From the NCBI GenBank assembly GCA_946616835.1, contig CAMOJK010000002.1, positions 18,564 through 82,563 of the forward strand: a stretch of DNA of 64,000 bases. The letters run 5' to 3'. Position numbers and translations under genes: made by a program. Shown here piece by piece: positions 19,990 to 28,951 of this stretch. The notes beneath the pieces are model-generated. The model saw nothing but the letters and a program-made list of their open reading frames with translations, made no database searches and had not been told where the DNA came from. Positions within the stretch are counted from its first letter, which is position 1. Every line of letters starts with the position of its first letter. Origin of the DNA: an uncultured Lachnospiraceae bacterium. GTDB lineage: Bacteria > Bacillota > Clostridia > Lachnospirales > Lachnospiraceae.

Positions 19990-20853
19990 TTATACATTTC
20001 CAAGGAAAACATTCTGCAGTTTTTCTTCAGCTAAAGCTTTAAGGGATATAAGAACCGATATATCAGTAGCCGGCTCGTGTGTTTTGTAGCGGGGAAAATA
20101 TCTGGTGATATGCAGGGGGATAGAAGGATCGATGTCTGCTATCCACTCTGCTTCATTTTTCATATCCTCCGGAGAATCATTTAATCCGGGTACGATCAGA
20201 GTGGTAAGTTCCACATGGCAGCTTTTAGCTGAGTGCGTTATGAAATTCTTTACGGTTTCGAAATCGCCGCCAAGTTTTTCGTAGATTTCGGCACTGAATC
20301 CCTTAAGGTCTATATTCATAGCATCTATATAAGGGAGGATTTCTTCAAGTACATGCAGCTCTGCCGTGCCGTTTGTTACCAGCACATTCTTCATGCCGAC
20401 CGCATGTATGAGCATTGAGCAGTCTCTTACATACTCGTATCCCACCAAAGCTTCATTGTAGGTGTAGGCCACGCCGATATTTCCTGAGGGTTTTTCCTGT
20501 ATGGCAAGGGTGCAGAGCTTTTCAGGAGTTACATCATACAGCCTGTGGAAATCAGATTCCCTTGCTGCGGCGATCTCATGGTTCTGGCAGAAAGGGCAGG
20601 ACAGGTTGCAGCCATAGCTTCCCACAGACAGGATCATGCTGCCCGGATGGAAGCAGGCTAAAGGTTTTTTTTCGATGGGATCAAGTGCTATGGATGTGAG
20701 CTTCCCATAATTTATACAGATTATTTTATCGCCGGTGTTACGGCGGGCGCGACACCTCCCGTATCCTCCGGCAGGTATCCGGCAGTGATGCGGACACACA
20801 TCGCAGGTGAGGGGGGCTTTTACGTTTTCCTCATTCATGGGCGTATCTGTCAT
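19990..20853 (-). CDS. AmmeMemoRadiSam system radical SAM enzyme
   Basis: CDVCPHHCRIPAGGYGRCRARRN and SYGCNLSCPFCQNHEIA (CxxxCxxC). Confidence 0.9.
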   Translation of the reverse strand: MTDTPMNEENVKAPLTCDVCPHHCRIPAGGYGRCRARRNTGDKIICINYGKLTSIALDPIEKKPLACFHPGSMILSVGSYGCNLSCPFCQNHEIAAARESDFHRLYDVTPEKLCTLAIQEKPSGNIGVAYTYNEALVGYEYVRDCSMLIHAVGMKNVLVTNGTAELHVLEEILPYIDAMNIDLKGFSAEIYEKLGGDFETVKNFITHSAKSCHVELTTLIVPGLNDSPEDMKNEAEWIADIDPSIPLHITRYFPRYKTHEPATDISVLISLKALAEEKLQNVFLGNV

Positions 20854-20924
20854 TTTTGCGAAAACCCTTTTGGTTTTGTTGTTTGCTGCACCGTTTTTTA
20901 TAAACTAAAACTTCCCACATAAGT

Positions 20925-21959
20925 TTACGATCCGTATTCATACTGTGTGCTGCAGCTTCCCTCCGGGGATACCATGCAGGCACCCTGGGGTGTGGAAGGA
21001 GTACAGACTTTTCCGAAAAGTGGGCATTGCTCAGGACTGAGTTTTCCTGTGATCACTTTGTCGCAGCTGCAGGCCTTGTTTATTTTTTCGTCATGGTCAA
21101 GTCCTTTGCTGCCGGCATCATATTCCGCATATTCCGTACGGAGGCATCTTCCAGATCGTGGTACATTCCCGATGCCCCGCCACGAGGCATCCGTTTTTTC
21201 AAAATACTTATCGATAAGTTCCTGTGCCTTTTTGTTCCCTTCTGCGCTCACTACTGCGGGGTAATTGTTTATGACCACTCCCTTGCCCCGGTTCTTTACC
21301 AGAAGATACAGTGTGCTCAGCAGGTCTTCCGCTTCAAAGCCGGATACTACGAAGGGCAGGCTGTACTTTTCCGCAGCCGGCTTAAAAATATCGCTTCCCG
21401 TTATTACACATACATGTCCGGGGGCAATGAAAGCATCAATGCCCGCACCTGAGGAGCATAAGAGGTCTACAACCTCCGGCATCGTTTTAAGGGCAGTCAG
21501 GATCTTTACATTTTTGATTTTTTCTTCTATTAAAGTCTGCATAAGCAGGGCATATACGGGTGTAGTTGTCTCGAAGCCGATCGCCGCAAAGACAAAGGTC
21601 CTTTCGGGCTCGTCTTTTGCAAGCTCTATGATATCAAGCGGAGAATATACCATCTTATAAGAAGCACCTGCTGCTTCCTGCAGTGAGCACTTGCTGCTTG
21701 GGACTCTTAACAGGTCACCGAAAGTGACCACTGTATGTCTGTCGGACCGGGAGATCTCTATCAGCCTGTCGATATACGCGCTGGGGGTAACGCATACGGG
21801 ACAGCCGGGGCCTGATATCAGTCTGATCTTTTCAGACAGTATCCCTGGTATTCCGTTCTTTGCGATAGCGCCCGTATGGCTGCCGCAAATCTCCATTATG
21901 CGGATCTCCGGACCGTCATAGTCTTTTAAAAATTTTGATATTTCTCTTATGTCTGTCAT
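20925..21959 (-). CDS. hypD: Hydrogenase formation protein HypD
   Basis: IMEICGSHTGAIAKNGI, LISGPGCPVCVTP, FAAIGFETTTP, C-terminal Cys-rich segment. Confidence 0.95.
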   Translation of the reverse strand: MTDIREISKFLKDYDGPEIRIMEICGSHTGAIAKNGIPGILSEKIRLISGPGCPVCVTPSAYIDRLIEISRSDRHTVVTFGDLLRVPSSKCSLQEAAGASYKMVYSPLDIIELAKDEPERTFVFAAIGFETTTPVYALLMQTLIEEKIKNVKILTALKTMPEVVDLLCSSGAGIDAFIAPGHVCVITGSDIFKPAAEKYSLPFVVSGFEAEDLLSTLYLLVKNRGKGVVINNYPAVVSAEGNKKAQELIDKYFEKTDASWRGIGNVPRSGRCLRTEYAEYDAGSKGLDHDEKINKACSCDKVITGKLSPEQCPLFGKVCTPSTPQGACMVSPEGSCSTQYEYGS

Positions 21960-21967
21960 TTTTTTGT

Positions 21968-22186
21968 TTATAAGTCGCCCATCTCTTCTGCCAGCTTTAC
22001 CCATTCATTGTATCTTTCTTCTGATACCTTCTGCAGGATACAGCCTGCATGTACGAGTACAAGCTCGCCTTCTTCCACCTCCATAAGCCCCGTGCGGGCC
22101 TCAATGATGCTGCCGTGGAAATTTACGGTGGCTGTATTTTTCTCTTTATTTAAGGAAACCACTCTTCCCGTATTTGCTACACACAT
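21968..22186 (-). CDS. hypC: HypC/HybG/HupF family hydrogenase chaperone
   Basis: MCVANTGRVVSLN...TVNFHGSIIEARTGLMEVEEGELVLVHAGCILQK. Confidence 0.93.
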   Translation of the reverse strand: MCVANTGRVVSLNKEKNTATVNFHGSIIEARTGLMEVEEGELVLVHAGCILQKVSEERYNEWVKLAEEMGDL

Positions 22187-22231
22187 AATCTACTCCTGTT
22201 CTACGCTTCATGATACAAGACCTTAAAATGT

Positions 22232-22526
22232 TAATAAAACTTCCCACTTATTATATATTAAAACTTCCCACACCGTGTAGTCTTGTCTGACGGTGTTTTA
22301 GTGAGCCTTAGCAGTTCTCGAAAATGCTACAATACACCAGGAACGGACCGCCATGGAAGGCGGGACGAGTGAACAACGCTACATGGATGTAGCGTGTGAA
22401 CGGTTCCGGAAATATACCATAGATATGGGCATTTTCGTAAGAACTGCTTGGCGAACGGCACCACCGTCAGGCAAGCTACCGGTGTGAGGAAGTTAGTGGT
22501 ATACAACAAGTGGGAAGTTTTTATTA
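22232..22526. repeat. Inverted repeat flanking RNA copy 1
   Basis: TAATAAAACTTCCCACTT (22232-22249) vs reverse complement of AAGTGGGAAGTTTTTATTA (22508-22526), one-nt indel. Confidence 0.7.
22263..22493 (+). ncRNA. Structured RNA element, copy 1 (family unassigned)
   Basis: P1 ACTTCCCACACCG/CGGTGTGAGGAAGT; P2 GTCTGACGGTG/CACCGTCAGGC; P3 AGCAGTTC/GAACTGCT; 39-nt core 22366-22404 identical to copy 2 at 36549-36587. Strand assigned from G-U pairs (weak). Confidence 0.8.
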
Positions 22527-22750
22527 TATACTACTAACTATTTCATAATTAATGTCGTAAATAATATGCAATATCTAAACCACTATGTCATCTGCACTGT
22601 TATCAAAAACAGAAGCTGCACCGCAGATGGTTTACTTAAGCCATTATAATGATTTAGGGCAGTAAATTCAAACCTTTTGGTTTTTGGGGCATAATGGAAT
22701 ATAATAAGTATAAAAGCCCTTTTGGCAAATGACAATGCAGGAGATATGTT

Positions 22751-23509
22751 ATGAAAGAAAAACTCTACACCATCCCCTTAAATGATGCCATTGATGAGGG
22801 GGGCGAGTGTCCCTTATGCAATGTGGAGCGCTCTCTTGAAATGGAGACACTGGACTTTGTGCTTGGATCCTGCGCCTCCTATATGGAATCGGATGTAAGG
22901 GAGCTTACGGACAATCAGGGATTCTGCCGTGAACATTTCAAGAAAATGTTTGAGTACGGAAATACCCTTGGCAACGGCTGGATCCTGAAGACTCATTATA
23001 TGAAGATGCGTAAGGACTTTGCCAGGATAGCGAATGGCTTCAAGCCTAATAAGCTCTCCTTTGCAGATAAGCTTAAAGGAAAAAAGAGCAGCAATGCCAT
23101 AGTTTCCTATGCCAGAGCCAGAGAAGAAAACTGCTACATATGCAATCATATAAAGGAAATATATGCCAGATACATTGACACTTTCTTTATTCTTTATGCC
23201 CAGGATGAAGCGTTCAGGGAAAAGGTTAAGAAAGGCAAGGGCTTCTGCCTTACGCATTATGCGGATCTGTGCGAGGCGGCAGATGAGAAACTAAGCGGTG
23301 ATAACCTGCAGAAATTTTATGATGAGACTATCCCCCTGATGACGGAAAATCTTGACCGTATGCAGGAAGATGTGAACTGGCTTATTGAAAAGTTTGACTA
23401 CCGCAATAATGATGCGGACTGGAAGAATTCAAAGGATGCCGTGCAGCGGGGCATGCAGAAGCTTAAGGGCGGATTCCCTGCCGATCCGGCTTATAAAATG
23501 AAGAAATAA
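22751..23509 (+). CDS. DUF6062 family protein
   Basis: IDEGGECPLCNVERSLEMETLDFVLGSCASYMESDVRELTDNQGFCREHF: repeated CxxC / GFCxxHF motifs. Confidence 0.8.
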   Translation: MKEKLYTIPLNDAIDEGGECPLCNVERSLEMETLDFVLGSCASYMESDVRELTDNQGFCREHFKKMFEYGNTLGNGWILKTHYMKMRKDFARIANGFKPNKLSFADKLKGKKSSNAIVSYARAREENCYICNHIKEIYARYIDTFFILYAQDEAFREKVKKGKGFCLTHYADLCEAADEKLSGDNLQKFYDETIPLMTENLDRMQEDVNWLIEKFDYRNNDADWKNSKDAVQRGMQKLKGGFPADPAYKMKK

Positions 23510-23525
23510 GGAGCTTAAATTTAAA

Positions 23526-24293
23526 ATGAACGAAGTGTACGATACGGAAATTGTAAAATTTAATGATCTTATGAAAAAGTACGGCGGTGTTGACAGCTAC
23601 ACAACTGACCAGGCTGTGGATCTGATAGAGCAGCTAAACGTGCTCATAAGGATGCATGGACTGGATCCGCAGACCAGAGCAGGATTCTTTGAAGGCATAT
23701 GCAAAGTCTTCAATATAGAGCTTATAAATAAGGGCAGCTATGAACACGGAAAATATGTATTTGCCCCAAACCATATCAGTGAGTTTGACGGGCCGATATT
23801 CGGCACGATAGTTCCGAATGTGCTGGTGGTTGCAAAGAGCGACTGGGTTTCCAATCCGAAGCTGAATAAACTCCTGGAAAAAATCTGCTCACTGATCAGT
23901 GTGGTAAGGACGGATAAGTCAAGCGGAATGAAGGTCTTAATGGGATGCATAGAACACTTAAACAGCTCACCGGATGGGGTGGTGAATATTTTCGTACAGC
24001 AGACCATAGCTGACATAGATATAACTGTACCGGAGGATGTGGCAATAGGTGCATGGATCGTTGCGCAGAAAGCCTCTGCTCCCGTGATCCCGGTATACTG
24101 CGAACAGGTTTCGACAGAGCATCCCACAAGGATAGTATTCGGTGAGCCGATAGTATGTGCAGATAAGGAAGATTTCGGAAGGCTGTGGCTTGAAAGCGAG
24201 CTTGCCCTCAGGGATTCCATTAAGGACCCGGCTGCCAGGAAGCCGGTGCTTTGCGAGAAGCACAGGAAGCCCATAAGTGAACGGGCATTTTAG
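23526..24293 (+). CDS. 1-acyl-glycerol-3-phosphate acyltransferase-like (PlsC family)
   Basis: YVFAPNHISEFDGPIFG (NHxxxxD) and VNIFVQQT.. AQKASAPVIPVYCE. Confidence 0.8.
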   Translation: MNEVYDTEIVKFNDLMKKYGGVDSYTTDQAVDLIEQLNVLIRMHGLDPQTRAGFFEGICKVFNIELINKGSYEHGKYVFAPNHISEFDGPIFGTIVPNVLVVAKSDWVSNPKLNKLLEKICSLISVVRTDKSSGMKVLMGCIEHLNSSPDGVVNIFVQQTIADIDITVPEDVAIGAWIVAQKASAPVIPVYCEQVSTEHPTRIVFGEPIVCADKEDFGRLWLESELALRDSIKDPAARKPVLCEKHRKPISERAF

Positions 24294-24364
24294 CTTTCAG
24301 ACAGCTGTTTGGAATATTATTATCTTGAAAATGATCCGACCGGTCTGATATCATAGTCTGTATC

Positions 24365-24478
24365 AAATGGTTCTATGTGGCTGAGGAATACAGGGAGAGA
24401 CAGATAGCCTCATCCCTGCTTTTGGAACTGCTGCTTGCGAAGGAGCATGGAGTGGCGGCATTTTTAAGAGAGCAATGA
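24365..24478 (+). pseudogene. C-terminal relic of a GNAT acetyltransferase
   Basis: Reads KWFYVAEEYRERQIASSLLLELLLAKEHGVAAFLREQ*, matching the GNAT acetyl-CoA-binding motif pattern (YVxxEYRxxxIxxxLL). Confidence 0.65.
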
Positions 24479-24508
24479 GTACGATCAGTATATGGGGAGG
24501 GGACGATT

Positions 24509-25465
24509 ATGCTGGGAAAAGCCAAATGTAAGATTCTAAAGGAAATCCGTCAGAAAATAGCAGATGAAAATGATATTCCTTATGTTACCCGTGAGTGCAC
24601 ATATCAGGGAGACTGTTCCGGTACCTGTCCCAGATGTGAGAGCGAGCTTAGATATCTTGAAAAGGAACTTGAGAAGCGTGAGCGCCTTGGCAAAAAGGTA
24701 GCTTTAGGTGCCCTCTGTGCAGGTATTGCAATGGGCAGCGCTGCATGTACGGATCCGGGAGCATTGGGAGGCGAAACGCAGCCGATGGATCCGGGAATCG
24801 AGCAGCTGTCAGGAGATGTGGCGGATGTTGGTCCTACTCCTGATGTAGATGATCTGGCCGGGGCAACGGAAACAGATGAGCTATCAGGAGACGTATCATT
24901 TGTACCGCTGGAAGGAGAGCCTGAGGCAATGGTACCGGCCTGTGATCCGGAATATGAAGAAGAAGCTCTTGCACGTCTCGACGGACTTGATGTTTTTAAC
25001 TCCAACTTTAATAATGAAGAGATCGATTCAGCGGCACAGTACTGTCCGGAGGTAACGGTTGAAGAGGATATAGTACTTAAGGCCGTTACCACTGAACACT
25101 GGGATTATGGATGGGGGGCAGAGCCCGAGCGCATAAACATTTATGATGTGACGGACGGAGTCCTTATAGGTACATGGGATGCATACGGCCGTGGTCATGC
25201 TGATGTGCCGAATGTATACTGGGATATTTTTCCGGATATCACCCTTAAAAAGGGCCACACCTATCGCGTAGTTGACTCAGACCCCGGTACATGGAGCAGC
25301 AATGAGACTTCCGGATACTGCGGATTTGTACAGTTCCGTACGGATGAGGATGATGTACCTGCCGAAGTGGGCACTCCCGATACAGGGGAAGAAACCGGTG
25401 CTGCCATAAAGGCCGTAGAGAGTGAAGAGGCGGCTGAAAGCACAGTAACGGAGGAAAAACTCTGA
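24509..25465 (+). CDS. Hypothetical protein with N-terminal Cys motif and internal hydrophobic/lipobox-like segment
   Basis: N-term ECTYQGDCSGTCPRCESELRYLEKELEKRERLGKK then ALGALCAGIAMGSAACTDPG; conserved-looking C-terminal domain. Confidence 0.7.
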   Translation: MLGKAKCKILKEIRQKIADENDIPYVTRECTYQGDCSGTCPRCESELRYLEKELEKRERLGKKVALGALCAGIAMGSAACTDPGALGGETQPMDPGIEQLSGDVADVGPTPDVDDLAGATETDELSGDVSFVPLEGEPEAMVPACDPEYEEEALARLDGLDVFNSNFNNEEIDSAAQYCPEVTVEEDIVLKAVTTEHWDYGWGAEPERINIYDVTDGVLIGTWDAYGRGHADVPNVYWDIFPDITLKKGHTYRVVDSDPGTWSSNETSGYCGFVQFRTDEDDVPAEVGTPDTGEETGAAIKAVESEEAAESTVTEEKL

Positions 25466-25485
25466 ATACGCCGCTGTTCCCGTTA

Positions 25486-26079
25486 ATGACTGTTTCCAGG
25501 CTTCGTATCGGTATCGATGGCAAGGGTGTGACAACTCTTGTCTGCAGTCCGGGCTGTCCGTTGAGCTGTCGTTATTGCATAAATAAAAAGATCCTTGCAG
25601 AAAATAAATTTGAGAATGTAACAGCCAAAGAGCTTGTGGAGAGAGTTCGCTGTGATCACCTCTATTACTGTGCTACCGGTGGCGGGATTACCTTTGGTGG
25701 CGGTGAGTCACTTCTGCAGGCATCTTTTTTTTCGTTTTTCAGGGAAGCCTGTCCAAAGGAATGGCGCCTGTGTGCCGAGACGTCACTGTCAGTGCCACAG
25801 GATATGGTTGCTTTAGCGACAGAAAGCATAGATGAGTTTATTGTGGACTGTAAGGATATGGACCCAGTGGTTTATAATGAATATACCGGCGGCGATGAAT
25901 CATTGATGGAATCAAACTTACGTTTTCTTATTGAAAAAGCAGGGCCGGAGAGAGTGGTGGTAAGGGTGCCGCTGATACCTGGGTATAATGACGGGGAAAA
26001 ACGTGAGAAAAGCATAGAAAAATTAAAAGCCATGGGAGTTGAACGCATGGATATTTTTTCATATGTGGTACGGGAATAA
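25486..26079 (+). CDS. Radical SAM protein, glycine-radical-enzyme-activase-like
   Basis: CSPGCPLSCRYCINKKI (CxxxCxxC) and GGGITFGGGESLLQ. Confidence 0.85.
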   Translation: MTVSRLRIGIDGKGVTTLVCSPGCPLSCRYCINKKILAENKFENVTAKELVERVRCDHLYYCATGGGITFGGGESLLQASFFSFFREACPKEWRLCAETSLSVPQDMVALATESIDEFIVDCKDMDPVVYNEYTGGDESLMESNLRFLIEKAGPERVVVRVPLIPGYNDGEKREKSIEKLKAMGVERMDIFSYVVRE

Positions 26080-26102
26080 GATGCAGGAAAAAGGAGCAAA
26101 AA

Positions 26103-26942
26103 GTGGGGAAGAAAAAAACTGATGAAAAGGTAACCATAAAACTTATCACGCCGGACAATATGGTTGAATTTATCCAGCTTCTGACGCCGGAGGACATCTT
26201 TGGCATAAGCGATGGCATTCTGACAAGCTTTGCTGCCTGCATAGGAGAGGAAGAGATTCCGGCCAGCATAATATCTGCGCATATCTATCCAGAACACATA
26301 ACGGTGAAAAGATTATTTACCCTGCCCGAGTACCGCAGACGCCATCTGGCAACGGATCTTATGGATGTGATCAAAAGCCGGCCTGAAGAGGCTAAGCTGC
26401 CGATATATGTTTTTCATACTGAAAATGAAGAGCTTGATGCATTTTTGAAGGATGCTTCATTTCATGAAGAGGACAGTAAATTCTGTTTTGTATCAGGTAC
26501 TTTCGGGGATTTGGTAGATCTGCCGGCTCCGGCAGAGGTCAGCAATAATATAAAGATTAAAAGTATTATGGCAGTCCCCAGGGAAGCTGTGGCGGATTTT
26601 ATATACCGCTCTCCCTATGATGAGCTGATACAGTTCCCCGACAGGGCAACGGAGCTTCCCCTTTTTTCCGATGCCAGCATCCTGAGCATGCAGGAAAAAG
26701 AGGTAAAGGCCGCACTGCTTATCGAAGAATCTGATGAGGATATACAGATCACCTGGGCATATGGCCCGGATTCCAAACAGCTGTATAACTGCTTTTATTA
26801 TATGAAAAAAGTCCTGAGTTCGGATTTCGGTACGGAGACAGTGATAAGATGTCTGTGTACAGGCGAAAAAACGAAAACTTCGTATTCAAAACTGTTTACA
26901 AGACACGAGGAGATCAAGATTCATACGTACAGATTTGACTGA
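26103..26942 (+). CDS. GNAT family N-acetyltransferase
   Basis: VKRLFTLPEYRRRHLATDLMDVIK motif. Confidence 0.75.
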   Translation: MGKKKTDEKVTIKLITPDNMVEFIQLLTPEDIFGISDGILTSFAACIGEEEIPASIISAHIYPEHITVKRLFTLPEYRRRHLATDLMDVIKSRPEEAKLPIYVFHTENEELDAFLKDASFHEEDSKFCFVSGTFGDLVDLPAPAEVSNNIKIKSIMAVPREAVADFIYRSPYDELIQFPDRATELPLFSDASILSMQEKEVKAALLIEESDEDIQITWAYGPDSKQLYNCFYYMKKVLSSDFGTETVIRCLCTGEKTKTSYSKLFTRHEEIKIHTYRFD

Positions 26943-26978
26943 ATTACCTGATCATAACAGGCACGGAGGGACAGGAAT

Positions 26979-28487
26979 ATGGATTTCAAGAAAAAAGAGA
27001 CCTATGATAAAACAAATGCATCGGTTTTCCATTATGAAACTGTTGCAAACCAGGATCTTCAGGCGGACCAGAGTGAACTGGCATATCGTAACCTGAACAG
27101 TAATTTTTTTAATCTGGAAAAGAGCACAATAACGGATAAGAACAGCCTGAAAGCCTGGGAAACCAAGCATAAAGAAATAAAAGAGGCTATAGAAAGGGAG
27201 TGGCACCGGAAAGCCGCCATTAAAGAAAGTGATCTTTTAAAGAAGAGTACTGTGAGAGACAGAACAGACAAGAGGTTCTACGGGCTTTTTACCTTGTCGG
27301 AAATGGAAGTTTTTCTGAAGAGCAGCGACCGTGGCGGCAATTCGGATGATTATAATGATGTAGCTACAGGTTTGGAGCTTTACAACAGATTGTCCCAAAA
27401 AGGCGAGACATTGGATAGTCTGAAGATCCTTAAAAATCTGAGTAAAAGCTGTGAAAGTTATGTACAGAAAAAGAAGCCGACCTTTAAGTCCGGAAAGACC
27501 CGTAAGGCTATGATCTCTGCCCTACTGGACAAGGTTAATGCTGAATTCCAGATGAAAATAGGTGAATATAAGACAGAAAAAACCAAGACCTTTGAGAAGT
27601 TCCAGAAAGAAAAGAATGAGGAGACTGTCGCAGCAGCTTTCAGGGCCCAGCAGAATCTTATCAGTCAGGTACTGAACGGAAACATGGAAATGTCCGATGA
27701 AGAACTGGCTCAGCTTGATAAGCAGACTGAGGAAGTGTTTGAAGAGATGAGGAATGTAAAGGTGGATGACAACCAGAGCCCTACCTTCTGCTCAAAATTC
27801 TTCAACACACTCGGATGGGCGGAAAATAAACCCCGTATCGTTGATGATGATGCTTTGAGTGAAAATGGCGAAGAAATGAAAAAATCACCCATAAAGAAGA
27901 AGATGTACCATGCAATTGCACCCAAGAAGGGAGAAAAAGATGCGATAGCACTGGGTAAACAGCTGGCGGGCATAGGGAAAAACAGCCGTATGTACTTCGG
28001 AATTGGAAGGTTTGGCAAGGGAGTGTATACTTCCGCAAGAAATAATGACAAGGATGCTACCGATAATAAGGCGATGCATAACAGCTGGAATTATGGAGAG
28101 TCGTATGGATCTGTGCAGGTAGTAATGACCCTGAACGAAAATGCTAAGGTTATAAAAAAGAATGAATTAATAGAATTAACCCAAAATGTACTGAAAAAGA
28201 AATTTCCGAGAATATATAAATACCTGGAAAAGGCGGATGATAGCAGTGGAAGCGGTTATAAGGATTACCTTACTTCCATGGCTTCTCTGTTCGGATACAA
28301 TACCATATTGGGAGATTCAGGAATTACGGGTATCGATTATTATGTAACTACTGACAGAAAAGCCCTGTCTGTCAGGAACACGATGATGGTTAGGAGCAAG
28401 GCCACTTCATCTATGTCAACGGACTTTGATTCAGACTGGGTAGATCTGAAGAGTGAACTGGAAAAGGAAATGAAGAATAAGCAATAG
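26979..28487 (+). CDS. Hypothetical protein with C-terminal ADP-ribosyltransferase-like region
   Basis: MYHAIAPKK...YFGIGRFGKGVYTSA...YGSVQVVMTLNENAKVI...GYNTILGDSGITGIDYYVTTDRKAL; N-terminal ~300 aa helical region, no signal peptide. Confidence 0.65.
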   Translation: MDFKKKETYDKTNASVFHYETVANQDLQADQSELAYRNLNSNFFNLEKSTITDKNSLKAWETKHKEIKEAIEREWHRKAAIKESDLLKKSTVRDRTDKRFYGLFTLSEMEVFLKSSDRGGNSDDYNDVATGLELYNRLSQKGETLDSLKILKNLSKSCESYVQKKKPTFKSGKTRKAMISALLDKVNAEFQMKIGEYKTEKTKTFEKFQKEKNEETVAAAFRAQQNLISQVLNGNMEMSDEELAQLDKQTEEVFEEMRNVKVDDNQSPTFCSKFFNTLGWAENKPRIVDDDALSENGEEMKKSPIKKKMYHAIAPKKGEKDAIALGKQLAGIGKNSRMYFGIGRFGKGVYTSARNNDKDATDNKAMHNSWNYGESYGSVQVVMTLNENAKVIKKNELIELTQNVLKKKFPRIYKYLEKADDSSGSGYKDYLTSMASLFGYNTILGDSGITGIDYYVTTDRKALSVRNTMMVRSKATSSMSTDFDSDWVDLKSELEKEMKNKQ

Positions 28488-28500
28488 GAGGCATATTATT

Positions 28501-28842
28501 ATGTATAAACCTACTGAAGGTGATCTTAGATATATAGCAGATGTAGCCATAAGATGGCGGATGACAGCAAATACCATTGCTGAGAATCTGGATTCTGTTC
28601 CCGAAGGGATTATAGCTAATATAAAGAATCTTGAGAACGGATATGAGGAAGGACTTGAAGATTTTTACATAAAAGCTATGGATAAGGATCCGGGACTTCT
28701 GGCTGATGAGATAATTGCGGACTTTGATAAGATCTGGACCGCAGACCATCCTGAATTCCACGATATGGAAAAACTTTTTGCGGGATGCAGCAAGGCTGAC
28801 CTGGAAAAAGTAAAAAAGCTGGCGGATGAGATGTATGCATAG
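28501..28842 (+). CDS. Small acidic helical protein, co-oriented partner of the ART-like gene
   Basis: 113-aa ORF 13 nt downstream of the ART-like ORF, followed by a terminator. Confidence 0.75.
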   Translation: MYKPTEGDLRYIADVAIRWRMTANTIAENLDSVPEGIIANIKNLENGYEEGLEDFYIKAMDKDPGLLADEIIADFDKIWTADHPEFHDMEKLFAGCSKADLEKVKKLADEMYA

Positions 28843-28867
28843 TGATATATATGCACAATTATGAAGA

Positions 28868-28905
28868 AAATCCTGCTATCCCCTGAAGGGGATGCAGGAT
28901 TCTTT
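28868..28905 (+). terminator. Intrinsic terminator
   Basis: AATCCTGCtatCCCCTgaaGGGGatGCAGGATTCTTTT. Confidence 0.85.
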
Positions 28906-28951
28906 TGACGTTAGGGATAGCGTAGTATTATGAACAGAGGGGGAAATCAGT

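Noticed and set aside
22540-22690. CATCTGC/GCAGATG complementary pair downstream of RNA copy 1
   Set aside because: Weak, asymmetric helix; no supporting second copy or covariation.
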